Shown here piece after piece: positions 10,985 to 22,510 of a stretch of 64,000 bases of DNA. Below the pieces are notes generated by a model. It saw nothing but the letters and a program-made list of their open reading frames with translations, ran no database searches and was not told the DNA's origin. The stretch's first letter is position 1, and the number at the start of each line of letters is the position of its first letter. The stretch covers positions 69,137,006-69,201,005 of the forward strand of contig NC_092355.1 in assembly GCF_963676685.1 (NCBI RefSeq), in the 5' to 3' direction. The position numbers and the translations under genes were made by a program. Source of the DNA: Mytilus edulis (taxonomy: Eukaryota; Mollusca; Bivalvia; Mytilida; Mytilidae).

Positions 10985-12480
10985 ATACTCATAGGTCGAA
11001 AATAAACTGACAACACCATGGCTCACAATGAAAAATCAAACAGAATAACAGTAGTATACATGACACAACATAGAAAACTAAAGACTAAGCAACATGAACG
11101 CCACCAAAAACTGGGGAGGATCTCAGGTACTTCGGAAGGGTAAGCAGATTCAGCTGCACATGTGCACCCGCCGTGTTGCTCATGTTATCACAAACCCGGT
11201 AAATAGTAAAATTCGGTAGTACACATTCATGTAAAGGGAAGGTGATTGTAGTTACGACATAAGGTACATATCCGATGTCATATGTGAAACGGAAATTCCA
11301 CAAAAGTCAACCAACTTGTGATAGCGCCCGTAAAAATTACGAAGGTATGATTTCAACTTCACCATTTTGAACTATTGGTTTGATTGCTTCCTTGTGAGCA
11401 GCAGTCCTCTTTCAAGGAAATCATGATAGGAAATTCAAACCTGGGAATATCGTATCAATTGCAAGATAAATACGCATGTAGGAGCTGAATTACTGTTGCT
11501 ACATAAAAATGGAAAGTTCACAATTTGGAAAGCTAAAATCATCTCTTTTGTTGTAAAGTATTGTTTTCAACCGACCCTCATTTTCATTTTCTAGACTAAA
11601 GTCAAGATATGAGGCAGACCTAACTGAATATGTTGTATCCTTTATCTCTAATTCGATGGGATATATGCTTTCAACATAGTTACCAAATTTTTAATTATTT
11701 AGTGAGAGAACATCATCTTTTTTAGCGGAAAGTAAAGTTAAAGGATATCATCTTTCTTCATAAAAAGTTGCTGTATGAAGTCATAATAATAAATAGAAAA
11801 ACAAGTCGGCAAGAAGAGGAACACAATTGGTTCCCATTGGAATGCCGACGGTCTGTTGAAAAATGTAACAAATATGTTGTCAATCAAGAAATCAAGCATC
11901 GTGATAATGTCAGTTTCAGAGATATTTTGTTTGAATGATTCTTTACAAAGTAGGATTTATCCCTCCCTAAGACAGGATACTTGTATCTAGGTTTGCCATT
12001 CTTTTTTATGATACAAAGCAATACCATCGCTTTCAATTTGTCTTTTAGTTTGGAATGGGAATACTTGTGTAAAGTGTAGAAAAGTTAAATGTTTTGATAC
12101 TATTGCAAGATGAAAGAAACTTAGAATGTGTGTACTCTAAAGGATGTTTGGATTTTTTTTTATCGAAATCTAATTCATGCCATTTCTTGAATAGGCATTC
12201 TAAAAATATCTTATAGCCCGGCTTTGATTGCTGATAAAATAGATGTTAATTATTCAGATAAAGGTTTCGTGTAGCACTTGGAAGTGTTTGTAATGACACT
12301 TATGTAGTTAAGTTATACAATACAGTGATGGAAGATCCATTTCTTCGTCTTTAGTTGAAACTGTAAAAGCATTATAAGACGTCATGATTACTTGGTCTAC
12401 ATTTTTTACTTAATTAGGTGCTAAATTGTTTTTTTTTATTTCAACCAACCTCTATGAAGACTATCTAAGGAAAAAACAAG
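10985..12480 (-). pseudogene. Reverse-transcriptase retroelement relic with family C tail
   Basis: Reading the minus strand, recognisable reverse-transcriptase blocks appear in order. They are 'KLHK' (about 12310), 'KNGKPRYKYPVLGRDKSY' (about 12010-11950), 'VGIPMGTNCVPLLADL' (11858-11803), 'DDVLSLNN' (about 11720), 'DTTYSVRSASYLDF' and 'YHDFLERGLLLTR' (about 11435). They lie in different frames with several stops, so the copy is dead. From about 11230 to 10985 it passes without a break into the family C tail. The blocks match those at 46090-49290 (+). Whether the family is Penelope-like or another non-LTR type cannot be settled by eye. Confidence 0.8.
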
Positions 12481-12684
12481 TTTTAAGGTAAGTCTTAATA
12501 ATAAGAACATCTTGAGCGGTCTTTTAAAATGTTTGCGTTTAATGAAGATATAATGAGGTCTTTGCTGTAAAAACCCATAATCGCATCTTCTCGATTTGGT
12601 TTCAATAACACTATGTACGTTACTCTTTCATTTTTTTATATGCACCTCTCCATCGAGCCATTAGCTATTTAATTGCATTCCTAA

Positions 12685-12800
12685 AACAGATAAAATTGAG
12701 AAGAGAAATGGGGAATATTTCAAAGAGACAACGACCTGACCGAAGATCAGACAACAGACGTGCAAAATGACAAACATAAACCAAAGACAACATATGAGCA
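12685..12800 (-). repeat. Family D end fragment
   Basis: The sequence 'aaattgagaagagaaatggg' followed by 'caaagagacaacgacctgac' is the reverse complement of the family D right end. It is diverged and truncated. Confidence 0.6.
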
Positions 12801-12894
12801 ACATGATAGACATGAACCAGGGGCAAAAACTGAACTACAATGGACAGGCACATACACAATGTTGTGGATTAACACATTACAAAACAATAAGCTA

Positions 12895-12945
12895 TATAAT
12901 AGTTATCTAAGGTGCTAGGCTTATAATTTAATACTCCAGACGCGA
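12895..12945 (+). repeat. Family A end fragment at the 3' end of the FMO relic
   Basis: The sequence 'agttatctaaggtgctagg' then 'cttataatttaatactccag' matches the left end of family A. It abuts the last exon of the monooxygenase relic and supplies its final residues and stop codon. Confidence 0.7.
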
Positions 12946-13739
12946 AGTGTTTTTCTTGCAATTACTAAAATCATTTGACCACGAGTTGAAATAGTGATCC
13001 CAAACTTTCTTCAGTACTGGTGGATAAGGTTGGAACGTTCCAGCATAATGAGCAAGTTCTTTATCCCAGTCAAGCTGATTGTGACACGTGATTCGTCGAT
13101 TGGCGCCATCGTATTTAATTATCTTTTGGATTTCTTCGTCATTCGGTAATTTTGCTTTGTTTTCCAACACCGAACGAATAAACAGTGCTTTGTGCACTCA
13201 TCTTGCAAAACGACACCTGCCGTGGTATTCCCATGAAAAACAGAGTGCGCCACTCAGCGGGAAATATGTATTTAAAGAAGTTACTAACATCTGAATTTTT
13301 CCCGATCTTGACTATTCCTTCCTGTAAGAATTTAAATTCGTGTTGGTATCCAGTACAATAGATAACAGCATCGACGTCAAGTTCGTCGTCGTTGTCTAAA
13401 ATGACCGATGATTTGGTGAACTGTTTAAACGACGAACGTTTCTCTGTTATGCTATCTGGTAAGATTGTTGGTGCTTTTGTCCAATTATGGCAAAGATAAA
13501 CCTGTAAAATAAATGATGGACTGTTATAACAAACAAAAACAAAATCAAATAATGTTATTGATTTCCGTTGTTACTTTCAATCAGGTATACATCGAATCAT
13601 CATCTTTTCTTTTAGTTTAAAAATAGGGTTTTTGTGGTATGATATCAATTGTGTCATATCATGATATTCATGTTATAAATAGGGAAAAAAATGTATTTTT
13701 CTAGAAAGTTTAAAAAAAAGAGAGAGGCGAAAGATATTA

Positions 13740-13905
13740 TAAGGACATTCAAACTCATAAGTCGGAATAAAATTGACAACACCATGCCTAAAAATGAAAA
13801 AGACAAACACTAGAGCATACACCACGACAAATAAACTAAAAACTTAGCACAACGAATCCCGCCACAAACTTGGGGTGATCTCATGTGCTCCGGTAGGGCT
13901 TTAAA
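13740..13905 (-). repeat. Family C fragment in an FMO intron
   Basis: 'cataagtcggaataaaattg', then 'acaacaccatgcctaaaaat' and 'gcaacgaatcccgccac'-like sequence, matches the reverse complement of the C tail. It lies between the third and fourth FMO exons. Confidence 0.65.
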
Positions 13906-14299
13906 CCTATGTATGTGCCAAATGCAAATTTTATTGAAAGCATAAGAGTGACTTTACAGTAATAGGTAGAAAAGAACAAATACTGTATCTGAAATACGTA
14001 AAGACTTTTAATTAAAAGAAAACTGTAAAACAATAAATCGGGGATCGAAACATCAGGATTTTTCTGTTTAACAAATAGTTTTGTTAATTGAAGATTGAGA
14101 TGGTTAGATATCCCATACTTGTAAACTCCCCCCAGTTTGGAGTGTTTCAAGCTGCCAAAATTTTCTTTTTCAGCTTAATGTTATGTAATGTTATTTGTCT
14201 CTTCTTCGTTATTCTTTCGGCATTAGATTTGCCATTTTTTAAAGGGAATTATGGTATTGGTATCCCATTAGTGTCTTTTTTGGTAAAACAAAAAAAAAA

Positions 14300-14405
14300 A
14301 CAAATAAAGTCAACAGTAGTTTACCAGTGTTCAAAATGTATCAATTGATTGAGAGAAAACTATTTGATAACAACTAGCATATTCCTGACTTGGTACAGGG
14401 CATTT
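14300..14405 (+). repeat. Family E1 fragment
   Basis: The blocks 'caacagtagtttaccagtgt', 'gattgagagaaaac' and 'cctgacttggtacagggcat' occur in the same order at 16945-17160. The copy is shorter than that one. Confidence 0.55.
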
Positions 14406-15539
14406 TAAGAAAGAAAAACGAAGATTAGATTTGGTTTAATGGTTACCCAAGCCTTCCGCTTTATTATAATGATAAATAAAATATCTCTAAAAACCGTGCA
14501 TATGTTTCACAATAAATATATAACTTACTTTCTTAGCAAACTTTGATAGTTCAAAGGCAAGATCTATCCCTGTATACCGACATCCAAGTAAAGCAACCTT
14601 CAGATCTACAAAATTTTCTGGTCTACGGTACCACATACTGTGTAATACAAGCCCTTCAAATTCCTCTTGATTTTCTACGTCCGGATATTTAGGCATTGAA
14701 CAATTTCTGCGAACAAATACAAAATAATCAAATTGTTAACACTGAACAATCATAAAGACATTTATGATGGTGCTAGAATTATAATGATTATGGTATTATC
14801 TTATAATAGTGAATAATATCATCAAATGGTAAAACAGCGACAAAAAAACAACATGAATAAATTTCGATTCTAATATGACGTGCACGTGCAAACTTTGCAA
14901 ACAACACTGTGATAAAATTCTCTGTACTAATCGCAGTCTCAGAGATGAACATAATAATGGGTGTTACAATTAACCTCCCACGTAAATCCACATATATCGA
15001 AACCTATTTGCAGACGCTTTGTCGATGGTTTTAAAGAATCAAAACACAAGATCTCCGAGACATCTAATGTGTCAAAGTATAAAAGAATTCCGCAAAGGTC
15101 CACTAATTCCTTTGGTGTATTTAAGCAACTTCAAATGAAGATTTTTAGGTTTTTCTAGCAGTTATTTACGAAATAATTCCTGCACGTTACAGATTTATTA
15201 AAATGTTTTGGCTTCATCTAACAGGGAGTAAAAAAGAATAGTCACGCACACGCCATACTTACCCTCGTTTCAAATTACCGTATTTGTCCTATTAGAATTC
15301 TAATAATTCATGTAAGCCATGTATCTGTTGTAAATTTAAAAAAAAATATCGATCGTCAAAGGAAATCCAAATGGACAGTCCTTTATAAAATGCCAAAATC
15401 AAACCATTATCTAGAAAATATGGATTAATATAATGTTTGTTACAGCATGTAACAATATACACACCTAAAACAAAGTCATTCCATAATGTTGAAAATTGTA
15501 TATTTAATCTGGAGTTATATATAACTAAACCTATAACTT

Positions 15540-15612
15540 GTTTGACAGTCGCATACAATTCCATTATATTGACAACAAATATGTGCAAAACAAACAGACA
15601 TAATAAGTAAAA
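15540..15612 (+). repeat. Family E2 tail fragment
   Basis: The sequence 'gacagtcgcatacaattcca' followed by 'aaacagacataataagtaaa' matches the tails of the E2 copies at 19755-20060 and 46375-46660. Confidence 0.6.
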
Positions 15613-15794
15613 TTATAAAAAAAATTTAATGAACAGCAGTCAATCTTTTGTAATGTATGTACCTAATGACAATACAATCAAAATTACTACCGATGCTATC
15701 TTTATTTCCTGTATATTAACGTTTTTTGAAAACACGATGTCGTGTGTATTTAAAAGTCTGCACACTTTTGTTAAATTATATAGTTTACATAGAT

Positions 15795-16075
15795 ATATTA
15801 AGATGTGGTATCATTGCCAATAAACAACTCTCCATCCAAGTAACAATTTGTATAGTAAACTATTATTGGTCAAATAACGGTCTTCAACACAGAGACTTTG
15901 CTCACACCGAACTGCAAGCTATAAAGGACCCAACAAATGAAAAGTGTAAAACCATACAAACGGTCTCATTTATATAAAAAAACGACAAACGAAAATTACT
16001 TATGATAACTAATTATGAACCACAAAATCAAACGACAACTAGTGAACAGCAGGTCCCTGACTCATATATATTCTC
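15795..16075 (+). repeat. Family B dispersed repeat
   Basis: The copy begins 'aagatgtggtatcattgcc', includes 'cacaccgaactgcaagctat' and 'aaaccatacaaacggtctc', and ends near 'gaacagcaggtccctgactc'. Family B recurs at least ten times in the window. The open frame at 15726-15977 spans the repeat and is not a gene. Confidence 0.8.
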
Positions 16076-16117
16076 ACTTATACTACGAACTACAACAGCT
16101 TGAAATGTGAATGCCCT

Positions 16118-16147
16118 CATAGAATAAAATTGAGAATGGAAATGGAA
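16118..16147 (-). repeat. Family D tip
   Basis: 'aataaaattgagaatggaaa' is the terminal reverse complement of family D. It lies immediately beside the donor site of FMO exon 1. Confidence 0.5.
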
Positions 16148-16379
16148 ACATACCTAAGATTATGATAAATGGCACTGGTTATAGGTCGTCCATAAATGTC
16201 TTCTTTGATTTGATCTGTATACAGCCATGTTCCTCCCAAATCAAAGTTTCTCTCAAAGCATGTTAATTTGAAGTTTTCATTTTGAGAAAGTCGTCGGAGT
16301 GCTGAAATACCATGGAGTCCTGCTTCGATGATACCGATTCGTTTTATGTCAGACATTTTTTTCTCAAACACTCGTCGAG

Positions 16380-16944
16380 CGCTATCTATGTGACAAATTA
16401 CTTGCAGCTATGCCGGATACTGTGATATTTGTCCGTTTTATACCATTCTGAATTTTGAATTTTCAAAAATACACCCATAGATTTGATATTCTAATTTGTA
16501 TACAGAGGGGAAAAACAAGCACACACGTCCTGGTTACTGGCACGATTTTTTTCAGAACACTGTTTTATTGGTATGACTATTGATGCACATACAGTCAGAA
16601 AAACGGTTAGCTACTATGTCCTTAATTTTACACTATAGTGCTTGGTAAAATTAAATAATCTAAGGAATCTTCAAAGTTTTGTACTATTGATTAAAGTCAA
16701 ATTTGAAACGGATTTTAGCAGTTAACTTCGTACTGTGTTTAAAATATCATTATTAGTCAATAATAGTATACATGCATCGTATGAATTTTCGATTTTGAAT
16801 TTAATGCCAATACTTAACGAGATTATGTTTTCTGTGTCTAGATTTGAAAGATATTACCATAAATGTATTCAACGACAAATTCTTATAAATATCGAGAAAA
16901 TGTTGCACTTTCGGAGATTAAGCAATTATTATTCAGCAGAAAAA
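16380..16944. other. Upstream region of the FMO relic, no gene seen
   Basis: AT-rich sequence 5' of the first FMO exon. I see no clear core promoter or second gene. The open frame at 16735-16947 has no recognisable motif. Confidence 0.4.
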
Positions 16945-17160
16945 TAAATGCAACAGTAGTATACCGCTTTTAAAAAATCCTGAAAGGATTGAGAGAAAAC
17001 AAATCGGATTACAAACTAAAACCGAGGGAAACACATCAACTATAAGACGAAAGCTACGAAACAACAGAACACTGAAGTGCAACAAAAAACAAACGATAAT
17101 GCAACATACATAGAATCACTCCTGACTTGGTACAGGACATTGCAAGGGAAAAGAACCATC
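16945..17160 (+). repeat. Family E1 repeat
   Basis: 'gcaacagtagtataccgctt' is followed by 'ggattgagagaaaacaaatc', 'accgagggaaacacatcaac' and 'ctgacttggtacaggacatt'. I recognise this as a common mussel dispersed repeat; a shorter copy is at 14300-14405. Confidence 0.65.
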
Positions 17161-17879
17161 CTAGGATAAATATTTGATTTCTTGTTTTTGTACTGCTTTT
17201 CGACATACACATCGTTGTGACCTTTCAAATATTTTAACTCGCTACTAATAGTCTTATGTAGACGAAACTCAATTATAGATCATGTTCCGTTGATAATTCT
17301 TGTTAAAACTCAGGGACACCCATGACGATTCCTACTTTAAGGGGCACTAGTAGTCATATTTATGTTTACCGATTTGACTCAAATTCTAATATATGATTTA
17401 TAATCATATAAAACATGTATCCAAGATATAAAAATTAAAATAAACAACTTACAGGGCAAGGGCTCGAAAGGTCTGTTTAATATCATATAAAAGTTTAAGA
17501 ATATATGTCGCTCATCGTTTTTACTTGTATAAGAATGATTTTTTTGTGGATCGATTCAGTCAATCAAATGATTTACTATCTATGTTGACATTTTTTCCTT
17601 TAAAAAACCAAAACATTCAGAAATCATGCGTTATCCATCTCTAACTAAGGGGTTAATTTGAAGGTCACATTAGTACTGATTTAATGAGGCCGAATTATTC
17701 ACTTGCAAGAGAATAATTCATCATCAATGTTTCTTTGCTTAATTTGGCTGGCTGCTATTTGACTTCCATTAATGAACAAAAAAATTCTGATTTTTGTTTT
17801 CATTTATCTCATAGCTAGTGCCTTTTTAAAGGTAAGTCATTTAAAATTGAAATAGTGAAAAGAGGAACATGACTTTTTC
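17161..17879. other. AT-rich stretch, no gene seen
   Basis: I see no recognisable protein, RNA or repeat signal here. Confidence 0.4.
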
Positions 17880-18240
17880 ATAGATTATCGTTCTGTCTCA
17901 TCAGTGACGCTCGAATGAAAAAAAAGCAATTTCTTGTACTTTTATTATATTACTTAGGACCCAGTGAATTGACTCATTTGTACTCTTTAGAGAAGCGGAT
18001 ATATATATATATATATATCTTTTCATATGATTCAACTTCAAAATAATATAAAATAAAATCGTGGTTAGGGTTTAATGTTATGGAGTGAAGTTTGTTTTCA
18101 AGATCATTAAACAATTAAAATTTGGAAAATATTGTTTTCTATTTCAAAGTGTAAATCGTAATTCTTAATCCGGAAAGATGTTCATTTGGTTATGAAAAAA
18201 GTATTAAAAATCATGAATGTGAAATTACAATAATTTAAAA
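17880..18240 (+). repeat. Family F block, copy 1, with AT microsatellite
   Basis: It starts with an A-like core ('ctcatcagtgacgctcgaa'), then 'gaattgactcatttgtactc', 'gtgaagtttgttttcaagat' and 'gtgtaaatcgtaattcttaa'. The (AT)10 run at about 18000-18020 sits where the other copies have 'gcggatatag'. Three further copies are at 19195, 20995 and 21510. Confidence 0.75.
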
Positions 18241-18599
18241 TCTCTCTCACCTATGCATGTCCGTTTTAAAGTTTTTCTACTCTTAATTCATTAGTCTATA
18301 AACAAGACAAATACAGACATAGGATAAATTGCGATACAATATTTCATCTAACTTAATTGTCGAGATTTCTTCATTTCAAACAAGATATACATACAGGTAA
18401 TTAACATTGCAGCAACTGTATATTTAAAGATGACTGTAATATTTTCCCTGTATATGAAGAAATAACATTAATAATGTGATGCACACTGAATAACCCGCAT
18501 AGATCGTTATCTTAAAGTTTGCACCATTTTTTTCTTGTCATTTCGAAATGAAAAAAATATTTAAGTCTTATAATTTGATTCAAAATTCCATTTTAAGTC

Positions 18600-19040
18600 G
18601 GAGTTAATAACAAAACGGTCACATGACAAAAAGTGTCTATAAGCCAATCAGTAGACGCGTACCATTCAAAATTAAATATCTATACCTAGGTGACTACCTT
18701 CATTTCGACGTAACTGCAAAAAGAATCGACCAAAGTCATGGAGATAGTGAAAAACTGGAAATATTCCTGATTGGCCTTTGGCATACACAAAAACACAAAA
18801 GTCGTGTTTCAACAAAACGATCATTTACACCACATGGTATGAGTCATTCATGTGGCATGTATGGCTATATGAGTATCGTAATTAAATAAAGTCTTTTTGG
18901 TCCAACACAAAATATGGTCTTCAATTAAAACTGATACTGAATCTCCGAATACAGATTATGTAAATCTATGAAGTTGTTGCATACTTTGCGTTTCATGCCG
19001 ACACAACGATCTCGATGTACAATATATACTAACATGTGAA
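18600..19040 (+). repeat. Family H block, copy 1
   Basis: This block recurs at 20205-20492: 'cgaccaaagtcatggagata', 'gtcgtgtttcaacaaaacga', 'acagattatgtaaatctatg' and 'atactaacatgtgaaac' occur in the same order. The open frame at 18623-18889 is interrupted in the second copy and has no recognisable domain, so I do not call it a gene. Confidence 0.75.
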
Positions 19041-19194
19041 ACAGTCTAAATCGCCGGTTTTTGTGCCATGTCGTACAGTGCAGAAATGAAAAGAACAACT
19101 GAAAACTATTGTTGCCTCTTACTTAAGATGCACATAATTTAAACTGAAATTATGAAAAGTTGAAGAATAAATCGTCCTTTATACACTAGAATTA

Positions 19195-19510
19195 GCGTTT
19201 CGTCTACAAAAGTCTCAGCAGTAACGCTCAAGTAAATGAAAACCAAAAGGTTCCCTGTACTTTAATCCTGCAGTGGATTGACTTATTTGTACTCTTTAGA
19301 GAAAGTGGATAAAAATATTTCAAACAAATCTTGGTTATAGTAATAGATTATGACGTGAAGTTTGTTTTCCATATTATTTTACAATTAAAACTTTTACAGT
19401 GTTGTCTTTAAGTGTAAATCGTAATTCTTAATCCGGGATTTTTAAAATGTGTATTTTAAGATATCAGTAAAAAATCATTGATATGAAAGAAAAATAATAT
19501 CACATATTGA
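19195..19510 (+). repeat. Family F block, copy 2
   Basis: It is collinear with copy 1, with 'gcgtttcgtctacaaaagtc', 'ttgacttatttgtactcttt', 'gacgtgaagtttgttttcca' and 'gtaaatcgtaattcttaatc'. It follows the H block at 18600-19040, so H and F probably duplicated together. Confidence 0.75.
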
Positions 19511-19754
19511 TTCATTCCTTTTATTACATTTTAATTTTTTCAAGATACTAAACATGCTAAAGTAATCGAATTAATTTTTAAATCTAAAAAAATAAATAAA
19601 ATTAGCTTCAAATTCATCTTGGGCGCCAACTGAAAATTCATTCTATAGCTACAATATTTGTCACTTAAACGTTAATAATGTAAATCATCTATGTTGAATT
19701 TATTCATATCTTTTATTACAAAGCTGTATTATAAATTAATTCTATAAAAATGTA

Positions 19755-20060
19755 TAACCACAAATATACTGAACTCCGAGAAAAAATTCGAAAGGAAAAT
19801 CCCTAATCAAATAGAAAAATCAAAAGCCAAAACACATATAACGAACGGATAACAACTGTCATATTCTTGACTTTGTACTGGCATGTTCTAATGTACAAAA
19901 TTGAGAATTAAACCTGGTTTCATAGCTAGCTACACCTCAAAATATATGTCAATCGCATACAATTTTGTTATATTGATAGCTATGTGTGAATAAAACAAAC
20001 AGACATAATAAGTGAAAATGTTTAGATAAAAAGGGCCATAGCAGAACAATACCTTTAAAA
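19755..20060 (+). repeat. Family E2 repeat, long copy
   Basis: 'actccgagaaaaaattcgaa' is followed by 'aacggataacaactgtcata', 'cctggtttcatagctagcta' and 'aaacagacataataagtgaa'. It is collinear with 46375-46660, and its tail matches 15540-15612. Confidence 0.7.
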
Positions 20061-20204
20061 CATGTATCTCTTTAATCTTAAATATGAATGAAGATGAAGA
20101 CGAAAAGATAGCGACCACAATATATGACTAGCTTAACATTGAATAAATCCGTATAATTTTGAAAGAAACACCGAAACAATCGAATATCTGACAGCAATAG
20201 AAAA

Positions 20205-20492
20205 TTCTAATTCGACCAAAGTCATGGAGGCAGTGAAAAACTGAATATATTCCTGATTGATCACTGACATACACAAAACTACATATGTCGTGTTTCAACA
20301 AAACGATCATTTATGGTTAAATAAGTATCGTAATTAAATAAATCGTCTTTGGTCAAGCCCAAATATTGTCTTCAAACAAAACTTATTCTGATCTCTGGAC
20401 ACAGATTATGTAAATCTATGAAATTGTTGTATAATTTGCGTTAATGGTGGCACTAAGATATCGATGTTCAATTAATATACTAACATGTGAAA
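20205..20492 (+). repeat. Family H block, copy 2
   Basis: It is collinear with 18725-19040 with several small deletions. It ends at 'taacatgtgaaac', exactly where a family A copy is inserted. The sequence homologous to the continuation of copy 1 resumes after that insertion ('agtgccaagtcgaaaattgc'). Confidence 0.75.
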
Positions 20493-20881
20493 CTGGTATC
20501 TATGATGAGTTTATTTACAACCACTGGGTCAATGCCACTGCTGGTGGCGATTTATTTCCCCGAGGGTATCACCAGCCCAGTAGTCAGCACTTTTTGTGCT
20601 GACATGAATTATCATTGATATGGTCAAACTTCTATATTAACTGTTTACAGAATTTAGAATTTTTGAAATACTAAGGCTTTTCTATCTCAGGCATAGCTTG
20701 CCATAGCTGTATTTGGCAAAACGTTTAGGTATTCTGGTCCTCAATGCTCTTCAACTTCGTAGTTTATTTGGCCTTTTTAACTTTTTGAATTCGAGCTTGA
20801 CTGATGAGTCTTTTGTAGACGAAACGCGAGTCTGGCGTATATACAAAATGTAGTCCTGGTATCTATGATGAGTTTATTTAC
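20493..20881 (-). mobile_element. Family A copy with 26-bp flanking direct repeats
   Basis: A full reverse-oriented A copy interrupts the duplicated H/F block. A direct repeat beginning 'ctggtatctatgatgagttt' (26 bp in all) occurs at 20493-20518 and again at 20856-20881. It is either a long target duplication or, more likely, slightly more than one unit of a head-to-tail repeat. The boundaries are fixed by the uninterrupted copy near 19040. Confidence 0.75.
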
Positions 20882-20994
20882 CCGCCGAAGGTTTTAGTGC
20901 CAAGTCGAAAATTGCAGAAATGAATAGAACAACTAAAAAATAGTGTAAACATAAATTTAATTTAAAATATGAAAAAGAGAAGATAAAATCGTCA

Positions 20995-21345
20995 TTTATA
21001 CCAAAATTACTGTTCGTTTCATCCACGAAAGATGCATCAGTGACGCTTGCATTAAAAAAACATACGGTTACCTGTACTTTGATCATATTTCATAAATTGG
21101 CTTATTTGTACTCTTTAGGGAAAGCGGATATAGATTTTTCCTTTCATTTGATTCGACATTTAAAAAATCGTGGTTTTGGTTATATGTTATGTTGTGAAGT
21201 TTGTTTACCGTATTGTTTTACAGTTCAAAATTGTAAAGTGTTGTTTTCAAGTGTAGATCATAGTTTTCAATCCGGGATTATTTCAATTTGTTTATGAACA
21301 TATCAGTAAGAAATACTCAATATGAAAATGTGACGATCTTATATA
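20995..21345 (+). repeat. Family F block, copy 3
   Basis: It has 'catcagtgacgcttgcatta', 'ttggcttatttgtactcttt', 'gttgtgaagtttgtttaccg' and 'gtgtagatcatagttttcaa', in the same order as the other copies. The open frame at 21040-21297 is not shared by them. Confidence 0.75.
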
Positions 21346-21452
21346 TTTATGCAACCCCTATCAATATTTTATTTTTTTCAAAGTTTGTAAAATAATTAAA
21401 TAATCTTTTACACCTGTAATAATATTTAAAATTCATCTTATGATATTTTTCA

Positions 21453-21498
21453 CTAAAATGTCAATAATCTAAAACTAAAATGTCAATAATCTAAAACT
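21453..21498 (+). repeat. Short tandem duplication, about 21-22 bp x2
   Basis: 'aaaatgtcaataatctaaaa' occurs twice in succession, between F copies 3 and 4. Confidence 0.8.
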
Positions 21499-21509
21499 AG
21501 GATGATTTT

Positions 21510-21860
21510 ATGCATACCGTTTATTACATTGTAAAAATTAAGGTTACCTGTACTTTTATTATTTTTCACAGGACCCAACAATTTGACCTGTTTGTACTAT
21601 TTCGGGAAGCGGATTTATATATTTACTTTCATATGATTCGACATTTAGCAAAATCGTGGTTATGGCTTATATGTTATGTTGTTAAGTTTGCTTTCCATAT
21701 TTTTCGACAACCAAAATTTGTAACGTGTTGTTTTTCATTTTTTTTTCCAAGTGAAATCGTAGTTATTTTAATTCAGAATGATTTTCGTTTGCTTATAAAA
21801 AGATATCAATAAAAATCGTGAATATAAAAGTACAATGATATATTGATGCATTCCTTATCT
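21510..21860 (+). repeat. Family F block, copy 4
   Basis: It has 'cacaggacccaacaatttga', 'cctgtttgtactatttcggg', 'gtggttatggcttatatgtt' and 'aagtttgctttccatatttt'. It lacks the A-like core at its left end, unlike copies 1-3. Confidence 0.7.
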
Positions 21861-21964
21861 GATTTGAATTTTTGAAATAATTAAAGTGGTTATTTAAATT
21901 TATTAAATCAGAAGTATATGTATATGCGTATGGTCTGTATGGGTATCGCAAGCAATTGATGTTA

Positions 21965-22510
21965 GGATTGTGCCTGATATTCATATGATGAAGACATAAT
22001 CTTTCAATCAGTTTAATTGAAGTCTGGAGCTGGCATGTCAGTTAACTGCTAGTAGTCTGATGTTATTTATATATTATTGTCATTTTGTTTATTTTCTTTG
22101 GTTATATCTTCTGACATCAGACTCGGACTTCTCTTGAACTGAATTTTAATGTGCGTATTGTTATGCGTTTACTTTTCTGCATTGGCTATAGGGGTAGGGT
22201 TGAGATCTCATAAACATGTTTAACCCCGCCGCATTTTTGCGCCTGTCCCAAGTCAGGAGCCTCTGGCCTTTGTTAGTCTTGTATTATTTTTAATTTTAGT
22301 TTCTTGTGTACAAATTTGGAGTTTAGTATGGCGTTCATTATCACTGAACTAGCATATATATTTGTTTAGGGGCCAGCTGAAGGACGCCTCCGGGTGCAGG
22401 AATTTCTCGCTACATTGAAGACCTGTTGGTGACCTTCTGCTGTTGTCTTCTCTATGGTCGGGTTGTTGTCTCTTTGAAACATTACCCATTTCCATTCTCA
22501 ATTTTATGTA
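21965..22510 (+). repeat. Family D dispersed repeat, full-length copy
   Basis: It is collinear with 3685-4235 from 'ttgtgcctgatattcatatg' to 'catttccattctcaatttta'. High similarity over the full length supports the unit boundaries at both places. Confidence 0.85.

Larger units (their letters stand above)
12928..16356 (-). pseudogene. Flavin-containing monooxygenase, decayed
   Basis: FMOs oxidise N- or S-containing compounds using FAD and NADPH. Four minus-strand pieces appear in order. Exon 1 (16356-16154) starts at MSDIKRIG and ends at a GTATGT donor. A weak second piece lies at about 15125-14945 ('YFDTLDVSEILCFDSL', 'GFTWEV'). Exon 3 (14706-14529) carries the FMO motif FxGxxxHxxxY as FEGLVLHSMWY and ends at GTAAGT. 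Exon 4 starts at 13501 in matching phase, has 'DAVIYCTGY', and ends at 12928. Damage is clear. The FAD site reads EAGLHG instead of GxGxxG, the NADPH site reads GCRYTG with Arg for Gly, an extra base at 13186 shifts the frame before 'LFIRSVLENK', and the last residues come from a family A fragment. Confidence 0.85.

Noticed and set aside
18623-18889. An 88-residue frame as a possible small gene
   Set aside because: It lies in duplicated block H, and the second copy at 20205-20492 does not preserve the frame. No motif is recognisable.
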